This document shows, piece by piece, positions 35,201-41,212 of a stretch of DNA of 48,162 nt. Source of the stretch: an uncultured Actinomycetes bacterium (GTDB taxonomy: Bacteria > Actinomycetota > Coriobacteriia > Coriobacteriales > Atopobiaceae); the NCBI GenBank assembly GCA_900318935.1, contig ONMP01000027.1, positions 1 to 48,162 on the forward strand, written 5' to 3'. The number at the start of each line of letters is the position of its first letter. The first letter of the stretch is position 1. A model generated the notes under the pieces. The model did not search any database. It saw only the letters and a program-made list of their open reading frames with translations, and had not been told where the DNA came from. Position numbers and translations under genes: made by a program.

Positions 35201-36847
35201 GATGACCGAGTAAGAAAGGCCGGCCGCAACGTCCCCGATGGTCGCGCCTTCCTTCTGTGCCTGCTTGACGCGCGAGTTCATAAAGACGGTGCAGCGGCTG
35301 CCGAGGTCCACCGGATGCTCGCCCGCCACCGCCGCTGCCGCAAACTCCTGCACCGTCATGCCCATCGAGTCGGCGAAGCTCGCCACGAATGAGCCGCAAC
35401 CCGAGGAGCAGGCCTCGTTGAGGGCGATGTGCTCGATGACACCGTCACGCACTTGCAGGCACTTCATGTCCTGGCCGCCGATGTCGAGAATAAACTCAAC
35501 GTCGGGCACGAAGGCCTGAGCGCCACGCAGATGCGCGACCGTCTCGACCTCGCCGGAGTCGGCGCGCAGGGCCTCGATGAGGATGCCCTCGCCATAGCCT
35601 GTGGTCGTGACGTGGCCGATCTCGCAGTCGGCGGGCATGTGGTCGTAGATGTCGTTCATGATGGTGCGCGCGGTGCCGAGCACGTCGCCGTTGTTCACGT
35701 CGTACCAGGTGTAGAGCAGCTCGCCCGCCTCGCCCACGACGGCAGCCTTGAGCGTAGTGGATCCGGCGTCGATGCCGATGAAGACGCGCCCGTGGTACTC
35801 GTCGAGCACGCCCTTCGGCACGACCTCCTTGTCATGACGCGCATGAAACTCTTCGAGGTCAGCCTCTGTGGCAAAGAGCGGAGCGAGGCGTGCCACCTCC
35901 GAGCCCTGTGTGTCTTTGAGCGCTGCCAAGGAGTCGATGACCTGCGCGAATGACACGCGCTTGTCGGTCTCGCCCGCAAGCGCCGCACCCGTCGCGACGA
36001 AGAGGTGCGCGTTGGGGGGCACGATGCGGTGCTCCTCGTCGAGCTTGAGCGTGAGGTAGAAGCGCTCGCGAAGCTCGGAGAGATACTGGAGAGGACCACC
36101 GAGGAAGGCCACGTAGCCCCTAATGGGATGTCCGCAAGCAAGGCCGGAAACGGTCTGATTCGCCACCGCCTGGAATATGGACGCTGCGATGTCGGATGGT
36201 GCGGCGCCCTCGTTGAGCAGCGGCTGGACGTCGGACTTTGCAAAGACGCCGCAGCGGCTCGCGATGGGATATATATGTGTGGCGGACTTGGCCAGCTCGT
36301 TGAGGCCCGGCGCGTCCGTCTGCAGCAGCGAGGCCATCTGGTCTATGAAGGCGCCCGTGCCGCCTGCGCAGGTACCGTTCATTCGCTGTTCGATGCCATT
36401 GTCGAAGTAGATGATCTTTGCGTCCTCGCCGCCCAGCTCGATGGCGCAGTCCGTCTGCGGGATGAGCGCCTCCACGGCGCGCTTGCTCGCAATGACCTCC
36501 TGCACGAACTCGAGATCGAGCCAAGTGGCGAGCAGCATGCCGCCCGAGCCGGTAATGGACACGCGCATCGGCACATCGCCGATTACCTTGCGCGCCCGCT
36601 CGAAGAGTTCCGTCGCCGTGGCACGGATGTCGGTGTGATGCCGCTCGTAGTTGGCGTACACGAGGTTCATGTTGGCGTCGATGACCGCGAGCTTGACGGT
36701 GGTCGAGCCCACGTCGATGCCCAGACGCAGCTTGGCGTGGCTCAGGTCTACCGGCACCGCTGGTCGAAGCTCGGCACCATACGCCTTCAGGGGGATGGCC
36801 GGCTTGGCAGCACTCTGTGCAGCGTTCGAATACGAGGTCCTAACCAT
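32267..36847 (-). CDS. Giant fused 2-hydroxyacyl-CoA dehydratase activase
   Basis: The protein has 1526 aa from ATG 36847 (AAAGGAG upstream). It contains two tandem ASKHA ATPase domains. The first has LRLGIDVGSTTVKLAV (~45) and NGTCAGGTGAFIDQMA; the second has FIGIDAGSTTLKAAV (~352) and ACSSGCGSFVASFADS. Cysteines in these loops and in SRCGVF/GSRCTVF would bind a bridging [4Fe-4S] cluster. A DUF2229-type region and a C-terminal region related to the dehydratase D subunit follow (FGCGLDALTCDQVQEILEAS, TGGGCRATNYIALIRKALKE). Fusions of this kind are common in anaerobes. They are thought to drive ATP-dependent one-electron activation of a dehydratase or an unknown enzyme. No separate A/B dehydratase subunits lie nearby. 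Transcribed after a TetR gene, 19 bases apart. Confidence 0.9.
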   Translation of the reverse strand: MVRTSYSNAAQSAAKPAIPLKAYGAELRPAVPVDLSHAKLRLGIDVGSTTVKLAVIDANMNLVYANYERHHTDIRATATELFERARKVIGDVPMRVSITGSGGMLLATWLDLEFVQEVIASKRAVEALIPQTDCAIELGGEDAKIIYFDNGIEQRMNGTCAGGTGAFIDQMASLLQTDAPGLNELAKSATHIYPIASRCGVFAKSDVQPLLNEGAAPSDIAASIFQAVANQTVSGLACGHPIRGYVAFLGGPLQYLSELRERFYLTLKLDEEHRIVPPNAHLFVATGAALAGETDKRVSFAQVIDSLAALKDTQGSEVARLAPLFATEADLEEFHARHDKEVVPKGVLDEYHGRVFIGIDAGSTTLKAAVVGEAGELLYTWYDVNNGDVLGTARTIMNDIYDHMPADCEIGHVTTTGYGEGILIEALRADSGEVETVAHLRGAQAFVPDVEFILDIGGQDMKCLQVRDGVIEHIALNEACSSGCGSFVASFADSMGMTVQEFAAAAVAGEHPVDLGSRCTVFMNSRVKQAQKEGATIGDVAAGLSYSVIKNALFKVIKLRDYDEIGAHIVVQGGTFMSDATLRAFEMLTGREVIRPDIAGNMGAYGAALLARDRAGHDGISTVLDRRALNELTVKLTKVNCGRCSNNCLLTINDFGGGRRFITGNRCEKGSGRTRKGAVEAPNLFKAKNELLFNREGLAPEDAPRGTVGIPRALNMYENYPFWHEFFTRLGFSVVLSDQSTKRIYEAGIESMPSESVCYPAKLSHGHIMNLLEKDVDFIWMPCVRWERQEDETAGNHYNCPIVMSYPQALELNVDELDTPEVEYLAPFLPYDNKSELKRRLYEIVSLQREEDAKHGKGRFRGMRITRKQISAAVDAAWQADLEFKDAMHRMGDEALAWIEKHDAHGIVIAGRPYHNDPEINHAIPELVNGFGFAVLTEDSVAHKMAPERPIRVVDQWMYHSRLYRAARFVATRNDLDLVQLNSFGCGLDALTCDQVQEILEASDKIYTVLKIDEVSNLGAARIRIRSLMAALEEEREKLELQVERGETTEVEPPQVRMADGSLEQARQTDLRRRPPVYRPSQSAAFNKVRFTKEMQEGGYTILAPQMSPIHFELVEAVLRDGGYNLVLLPSVDPGAVDAGLKYVNNDICYPSILVTGQLINAVLSGKYDLKRTAVLISQTGGGCRATNYIALIRKALKESGHPEIPVISLSVAGGLDESNPGFNILQPRLLMSAIYSLLYGDLIMQCLYRTRPYEAVPGAADKLYADLMARAKVQVPRASRKAFYRLCRDTVKAFDTLPLINDRSKPRVGVVGEILVKFHPTANNDVVRVIEAEGCEANVPGLVDFFLFGTSNQIHLKHELGTKPQKRLTHGIGIAALDALRAPINEMLEESERFEPYTQIFDLGKKAEQVLSLCNTMGEGWLLTAEMIELIETGTPNIVCASPFACLPNHVVGKSVIKRLRQMHPESNIVAVDYDPGASEVNQLNRIKLMISVAKENFREGKGFVLEGDELGETVFDRIEASLKA

Positions 36848-36866
36848 GAATGGGCTCCTTTCCGCC

Positions 36867-37511
36867 CTATGATGCGATTTCTTCGAGGGCCGATATGTCA
36901 AAGTCGATGGGACGACCGTAGAGGTCACCGGGACGCACAAACATGAGGGATGTCATGATGCGCGCCATCAGTTCGTCGCTCTCGCGCATGCCGGTCGTAA
37001 GCCAACGTACAAGCACGCCGACCTCTGCCGAGATGACGAAGGTAAGGTAATAGTCGAAACCCGCGGCGACCAGAGGCGAGAAGCCTGCTCGCGCGCGGTC
37101 TTCCACGACCTCGCGCACCATCTGCTTGATGCGCTCCACAAAGGCAGGGTCCCCTCCCTCGCCAAGAAGGGCCGAGAGCAAAATGCTGTTGGCTCGGAAG
37201 TACGCGAGCACGGCCTCGGCACCAGGGCACGGGCCGAAGTCGCGAATCGCCTCTTCCAGCTCGGGCAGCGTCACTTCAGAGATGGCGTGCACAAGCGGTG
37301 CCAGATCCTCCACGATCTCTTGCTCCGTCGCGCAGACGAGTGCGGGGATGTCCTTGTAGTGTGAATAGAAGGTACGACGCGTCACATCAGCCCGCTCTGT
37401 CACGCCCGTCACCGTCACGCGCGCGAGGTCGCCCGTCGCGTGAATCTCGGCCGCAAGGGCGTCGCGCAGGGCGAGGCGCGTGCGCATGCTCCGCCGGTCG
37501 GTCGTTCTCAT
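36867..37511 (-). CDS. TetR-family transcriptional regulator
   Basis: The protein has 214 aa; AAGGAG lies before ATG 37511. The helix-turn-helix is VTVTGVTERADVTRRTFYSH (residues ~32-55). The C-terminal ligand domain is hydrophobic, ending in YYLTFVISAEVGVLVRWLTT. It precedes the activase by 19 bases and is probably co-transcribed with it and autoregulated. A perfect short palindrome (37557-37573) lies in its promoter region. Confidence 0.9.
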   Translation of the reverse strand: MRTTDRRSMRTRLALRDALAAEIHATGDLARVTVTGVTERADVTRRTFYSHYKDIPALVCATEQEIVEDLAPLVHAISEVTLPELEEAIRDFGPCPGAEAVLAYFRANSILLSALLGEGGDPAFVERIKQMVREVVEDRARAGFSPLVAAGFDYYLTFVISAEVGVLVRWLTTGMRESDELMARIMTSLMFVRPGDLYGRPIDFDISALEEIAS

Positions 37512-37556
37512 CTGGCTCCTTCACAGTCTGTGCATTAATTCACGTTCTGTGTAGTA

Positions 37557-37573
37557 TTGCGCATTGTGCGCAA
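37557..37573. promoter_or_regulatory. Candidate TetR operator
   Basis: TTGCGCATTGTGCGCAA is a perfect inverted repeat of 6+6 bases around a 5-base centre, 46-62 bases upstream of the TetR start codon. Its size suits a TetR dimer. Confidence 0.5.
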
Positions 37574-37609
37574 CAGTATACACCGCGCATGAAAACAGCA
37601 CAGCCGCAG

Positions 37610-37640
37610 TGACCACGAACCCACAGCGGGATCGTGGTCA
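37610..37640. repeat. Family-A repeat, internally deleted palindrome (copy A5)
   Basis: The outer arms TGACCACGA (37610-37618) and TCGTGGTCA (37632-37640) remain, and the right arm is otherwise intact (ACCCACAGCGGGATCGTGGT). The left arm is truncated relative to copies A2 and A3, as if the hairpin tip had been deleted. Confidence 0.8.
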
Positions 37641-37763
37641 TCATCCTCCAAGCACTGCGCCACCACACAATCGCAATTCTTTGCAGTTTTCGTAGTCAGA
37701 TTTGGCACTCGGCGGATGTGCACGAGCGCGGGCCTTGCCCTCGGCTCGCGGACGAATCGCCAC

Positions 37764-38204
37764 TCACATGGCACGTCCCTCAAGCAGCTCGATTGCCTGA
37801 AGGTAGCGCGCGCGACGACGCAGGTCACGCTCGGTCGGCGCATGGTTGAGCCTGCTCAGGTCGGAGTTGTGGCGCAGGTCGGCCAGCTTGACCTTGCGGG
37901 CTACTGGGTCGTTGGCTAGCGCGGCAACATAGTCCATGTAGGGAACGCCCTCCTCATGCGTGAGCTTCAGGCAGGTCGCGACGTAGCGCTCGGGCACACC
38001 GGCCGACACCAAATCCGCGGCGGTCGTCGCCGTGTCCTCCATAACGTCGTGAAGCAGTGCCACGCACACCTCATGCTCCGTATCCATCTGCTCCGCGAGG
38101 TGCCATGGATGAAAGACGTAGGGCAGGCCAGACTTGTCTACCTGATCCTTATGTGCCTCGAAACAAATCCTCATCGCAAGCTTGGTCACAGGCGTATACA
38201 ACAT
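37764..38204 (-). CDS. HD-domain phosphohydrolase (Mesh1/SpoT-like)
   Basis: The protein has 146 aa from ATG 38204 (GGAGAG upstream); an ORF start further up is less likely. The metal-binding pattern is that of small alarmone hydrolases: PYVFHPWHLAEQ, VCVALLHDVMEDTATTA and KLADLRHNSDLSRL. Its small size and lack of a synthetase domain fit a stand-alone (p)ppGpp hydrolase or a related nucleotide phosphatase. The substrate is inferred. Confidence 0.85.
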   Translation of the reverse strand: MLYTPVTKLAMRICFEAHKDQVDKSGLPYVFHPWHLAEQMDTEHEVCVALLHDVMEDTATTAADLVSAGVPERYVATCLKLTHEEGVPYMDYVAALANDPVARKVKLADLRHNSDLSRLNHAPTERDLRRRARYLQAIELLEGRAM

Positions 38205-38242
38205 CGGCAACTCTCCCATCCGCGGCGCATCACGTGCCACCT

Positions 38243-38277
38243 AGTATACCCCGACGCACGATATACCCCGACGCACG
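38243..38277 (-). promoter_or_regulatory. Tandem 16-bp direct repeat containing -10-like TATACT, in front of the HD gene
   Basis: TATACCCCGACGCACG occurs at 38245-38260 and again at 38262-38277, a 17-bp period. On the minus strand this gives two GGTATA elements; the proximal one, TATACT at 38248-38243, lies about 39 bases before the start codon. It may be a duplicated promoter element or a repressor site. Confidence 0.45.
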
Positions 38278-38316
38278 GCGAGAGGATGTCTGAGCTGTCC
38301 CGGCGCGGCGCAGGGC

Positions 38317-38422
38317 AAACTACGCACAACGAAGTCCGTTGTGCGTAGTTTGGGTCATTTGGAGTCCGATCATCTGGGCTTTTGCGAAGAATTACGCACA
38401 TTGAACTGCGGTGTGCGTAATT
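38317..38422. repeat. Two adjacent palindromes sharing the core TACGCACA
   Basis: Arms AAACTACGCACAACG (38317-38331) and its inverse (38337-38351) form a 15-bp stem with a five-base loop. A second pair, AATTACGCACA (38390-38400) and its inverse (38412-38422), lies 38 bases away. The ends resemble the family-B end (AACTACACACGG). Confidence 0.75.
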
Positions 38423-38978
38423 GTACGGCGAAGCCACGCTCGGACCACGGTCCGCGAGCCCGTCAAGAAATTCGGTCTTGTCTGGATCCTCGGCATTCAA
38501 ACGTTGGGGTATTGTTTTCACACATGAGGCGAGCCTCGCGTAACGGTTAGGCAAAGTCCAATTGGGCGCATCGTCGTCATGAATGCTAACAATCGCTGAC
38601 GAAATCAGGCATTCTCCCAAGAACGCCCTCTCGCCACCACGCAGACGCCCAAGCTGTCGAGTGGCAGCAAAAAGACCCGCACCATGCCACCGTTGCTCTC
38701 ACGTAGGAACTCCCTTCCCTCGGAGCATTTTCTGACTGGAACAAACTCCCTGGGTAAGTGTTCCGCCGAGAGCCATTGCGCAGTCACGGGCAACGTTACC
38801 GTGGAACACTTACTCAGGTGAATTTACTTCATTCGGGAAGCGCGCCACCCAGAACCTGAGGCCCTTGCCATCGGAGCATGGACGAGGAATCGCACCACGC
38901 CATAACGCAAGGCAAACCGTGGGACCAAGAAAGCCCGCACTCACTCGCCCTGCCCGTCTTCCGCAAGCAGCCCACCGA

Positions 38979-39070
38979 CCGGCCCCATGCATGCAAGGAT
39001 GGCCGTCTCTTTTGGGAGCAGAGGGTCGCTGGTTCGAAACCGGCCCCACGCATGCAAGGATGGCCGTCTC
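38979..39070. repeat. 61-bp-period tandem repeat, 1.5 copies
   Basis: The 31-base segment starting CCGGCCCCATGCATGCAAGG at 38979 recurs at 39040 with one substitution (30/31). The 30 bases in between hold most of a tRNA-like 3' half. Confidence 0.8.
39006..39052 (+). pseudogene. tRNA 3' fragment, Pro(GGG)-like
   Basis: An anticodon arm (TCTCT-TTTGGGA-GCAGA, one mismatch, anticodon GGG), a five-base variable region GGGTC, a T-arm (GCTGG-TTCGAAA-CCGGC) and a seven-base acceptor strand CCCACGC can be read in order. The 5' half (acceptor, D-arm) is missing, and no CCA follows. It is a remnant, not a working gene. Confidence 0.6.
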
Positions 39071-39570
39071 GCACGGCCTCCAAGATAGACGGCGTTCAGG
39101 TGACGCATGGAGTAGCGTAGGTATGACCCTTCGGCCTTACCCGCCAACAGGTACGTGTAGTACTGCTCCCAGCTGAAGAAGCGAGCGCTCTCGACATGAA
39201 CCTCCGCCTTGGCCAGAATCTACCTTACCCTTCTCCCGTCAATCAAGCCCGAGAACCAAACCAGCCACTCGAAGGACTCTGGTAAATAGGGACGCCTCCG
39301 GATGCGTGCGCGCGTACAGGTAGATCTCGCCCATCTCCGGCTCAAACCCCGCGCCCTTGGCAATGACGAGCACGCCTCACGCTTAGCGGCGAAGAAGCGC
39401 TTGATAAAGAGCTACGCAAGCAGGAAACCTGCGGGCAAGGCTATGCCTTCGGACCCCGCCTTGGCGAACCCTAAGTTTCGCGCGACGTTGGCGAAGACCG
39501 CCGGTCTGCGCCTTCGCGAAGAGCGAAGCTGACAGACAGCGCAACACTTTCTCGGAGAGCTTGTTCCACC

Positions 39571-39671
39571 CCGACAAGTGGTCGTTCCACGGCGCCGTGT
39601 GGCACAACCTGACGTACAAGGACGGCGCCGTCGACAGGGCGCCCAAGGTTGCCCGAATCGTTTGCAAATAG
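39571..39671 (+). pseudogene. 3' fragment of a paralogue of the gene at 42798-43859
   Basis: The last ~33 codons read HNLTYKDGAVDRAPKVARIV to TAG 39669-39671, nearly the same as the end of the intact gene (LNLTYKDGTVDRAPKVARIV). No homology is visible upstream of 39571, so only the tail survives. Function of the parent protein is unknown. Confidence 0.85.
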
Positions 39672-39694
39672 TGTACCTTTGCGTCTGAAAGATT

Positions 39695-39797
39695 CACAAA
39701 ACCCCAGTTGATGGAAGTTTTTCAGGTTCAAATGCGCACTGTGTATTCTATACAGTGCGCATTTGTACCTGAAAATAGTCTGTTATCTGGGGTTTTG
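39695..39797. repeat. Nested hairpin, copy 1
   Basis: An inner 24-bp stem (39719-39742 with 39752-39775, one mismatch) sits within an outer stem CAAAACCCCA (39697-39706) / TGGGGTTTTG (39788-39797). Copy 2 is at 43883-43985. The inner stem shows a compensatory G-C for T-A difference between copies. Confidence 0.8.
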
Positions 39798-39822
39798 CGG
39801 TCTTCACAAAACCAAATGTACA

Positions 39823-40118
39823 CTATTCCCCCCAGCGCCACCACAGAGACACGCCGCCCGTCATCCGCAATGCCCCCGCGAACCCCTTCGCGACGGCCTC
39901 GGCATCGGTTTCGGCCATGCATGACCAGAAAAAGCCACCGAACCTTAGCATTCCATGCGCAGGAATAACTGTAATATTATTTGATGCGGTGCCTGTAGGC
40001 GTCAGGCGAAGGAAGTCCTCATGGCGCAAGCCGAGACGTACGCCCGAGTGCCCCGCAGCCAAACCGCTCTGGCCCATCTCGGGCGTTATTGTCGAGGGAT
40101 TCTGATTGGGTAGGTCGC
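39823..40118 (-). pseudogene. Fragment of small membrane-protein gene, paralogue of 44011-44397
   Basis: The C-terminal ~98 codons (PNQNPSTITPEMGQSGLAAG ... GGVSLWWRWGE) are open to TAG at 39825-39823. The N-terminal part, with the membrane helix seen in the other copy, is absent. Upstream the frame runs into repeat sequence. It is unlikely to be expressed properly. Confidence 0.75.
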
Positions 40119-40120
40119 TG

Positions 40121-40260
40121 ACACAGGGGGTCGATTCAAGGGGTCGTCGATACAAGGGGTCGGTTCCGCTGCATCATTTACGCTTGATGTAAGGGAGCAG
40201 CAGCCAACCAAATGAAGCAGGAGAACTGACCCCCTGTATCTCTTTGCCCCCTGTATCCTG
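40121..40260. repeat. Cluster of GGGGTC direct and inverted repeats
   Basis: ACAGGGGGTC (40123-40132), two AAGGGGTCG units, and the inverse GACCCCCTGT (40228-40237) with GCCCCCTGTATCC after it flank a ~60-base middle. It follows exactly where the 548-bp duplication ends and may mark a recombination or insertion junction. Confidence 0.55.
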
Positions 40261-40264
40261 CGCG

Positions 40265-40693
40265 TCACACGTGAACGTAGGCTACCTCGAACTCCTCGCA
40301 TACCAGCTCGGAGCTCTCGTCGAACGGAAGCCCGACGGCGCCCAGCTCCTCAGTGAAGAACTCCATGTGGATTCTTCTCCAGTAGTCAAGGGACCTGTCA
40401 CCTTCGCCCTCCTTGAAGGCATGCTCCCGCGTCACTCTCTCGAACGTCTCCACGTAGACCCTCGTCGTCCTGATGACGCAGACCGCATTGCCCGTCGAAT
40501 CGAGGATCACGCTGAGGTCGCCGGGCTTGGGCATCGGCTCTCCCTCGAGGTGCATGAGCGCCAACGACGAGCAGGTAGCGGTCTTGATTCCGCTCACGAC
40601 CAGTTTCGCCAGCTTGTCCGGCGCTCCGCCGAAGGCCCACGCCTCATAGCTGCCGGTCAGCCCAGATTCGTCCCATAACTCCTCAGCCGTCAT
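40265..40693 (-). CDS. ASCH-domain protein
   Basis: The protein has 142 aa from ATG 40693 (AAAGG upstream). It has the ASCH/PUA-like pattern: FGGAPDKLAKLVVSGIKTAT, CSSLALMHLEGEPMPKPGDL, SVILDSTGNAVCVIRTTRVY and EGEGDRSLDYWRRIHMEFF. ASCH proteins are thought to bind RNA or modified nucleosides; some hydrolyse N4-acetylcytidine. The substrate here is unknown. It is an isolated gene. Confidence 0.88.
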   Translation of the reverse strand: MTAEELWDESGLTGSYEAWAFGGAPDKLAKLVVSGIKTATCSSLALMHLEGEPMPKPGDLSVILDSTGNAVCVIRTTRVYVETFERVTREHAFKEGEGDRSLDYWRRIHMEFFTEELGAVGLPFDESSELVCEEFEVAYVHV

Positions 40694-40739
40694 GTTTGGC
40701 AACCTTTCTTCAGAATGGATGTAAAAAGCTGCAGGCTTG

Positions 40740-40961
40740 TCATGTGGCCTGTCATTGCGCAGCATTCTAGGCAATACCTTGATGGCTGTCCCTCGAAGTG
40801 TACTTGACTGTACCAAGAGACCAGCAGCGGTTCTTCCTTGTTGGCCTTGAAAACATGAGCATGTAGCCGTGCGACCAAGCGCACTCCATGGGGGCGTCGT
40901 ACTCTCCGAGCAGGACGCGGACGAGCGGAGCGATTGCGACGGTGTCGCGGATGCTCAGCAC
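40740..40961 (-). pseudogene. Remnant of an AAA-ATPase/PD-(D/E)XK gene
   Basis: VRVLLGEYDAPMECAWSHGY in one frame and HVFKANKEEPLLVSWYSQVH in the next align with the LLDEYDAPMQQAWEHGF and STFKTNKALGRGLITGVTRV segments of the intact protein at 44545-46266. The Walker B region and the following part are joined by a deletion and a frameshift. Only a small part of the gene remains. Confidence 0.7.
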
Positions 40962-41061
40962 GGGCGGATGACGAGCCTAGGCGTGAATTCCGCTCGTTCG
41001 CAAAGCGCCGCCATCTGCGTCCGCCGTCAGGACAAATGTCCCCGTCCCCTTTGTCCTTATG

Positions 41062-41154
41062 AACTACGCACGGTTTCTCTTCAAGCTGAAATAACAGGGC
41101 AAATCCGTTCAGATTATAACACACGAGGATATTTTAGAGAAACCGTGTGTAGTT
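41062..41154. repeat. Family-B palindromic repeat, copy 3 (inverted orientation, two ends)
   Basis: AACTACGCACGGTTTCTCTT (one change from the family end) at 41062-41081 faces AGAGAAACCGTGTGTAGTT ending at 41154. The inner TCAAGCTGAAAT word matches copies 1 and 2 in the opposite direction. It lies 58 bases before a lipoprotein gene. Confidence 0.82.
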
Positions 41155-41212
41155 TGCGAACATGCGACGTAAGATAGTGCCGTGAGTTCGACCGACCAAC
41201 GAGGTGATGCAG

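Larger units (their letters stand above)
38423..39570. other. Decayed, unassigned stretch
   Basis: No intact gene is visible. The minus strand has short readable fragments: VPVRKCSEGREFLRESNGGM (38605-38793 frame) and AEGSYLRYSMRHLNAVYLGG (~39075-39150). They are broken by stops and shifts and match no family I can name. Within it, 38979-39070 is a tandem repeat containing a tRNA 3' fragment. ORFs around 38810-39147 with FEPATLCSQ/FRTSDPLLPK-like words are artefacts of that tRNA sequence. The remainder is likely gene debris. Confidence 0.55.
39571..40118. repeat. 548-bp duplication, copy 1
   Basis: Matches 43759-44306 at a constant offset of 4188 bases with no gaps and scattered substitutions. 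It spans the 3' end of one gene, a nested hairpin, and the 3' part of an opposing gene. Confidence 0.88.

Noticed and set aside
38979..39070. Possible short CRISPR-like repeat
   Set aside because: Only 1.5 copies, no regular spacers, and no cas genes in the window.
38810..39147. Overlapping minus-strand frames with FEPATLCSQ- and FRTSDPLLPK-like words
   Set aside because: These words come from reading tRNA-derived sequence in reverse and are a known source of false proteins.
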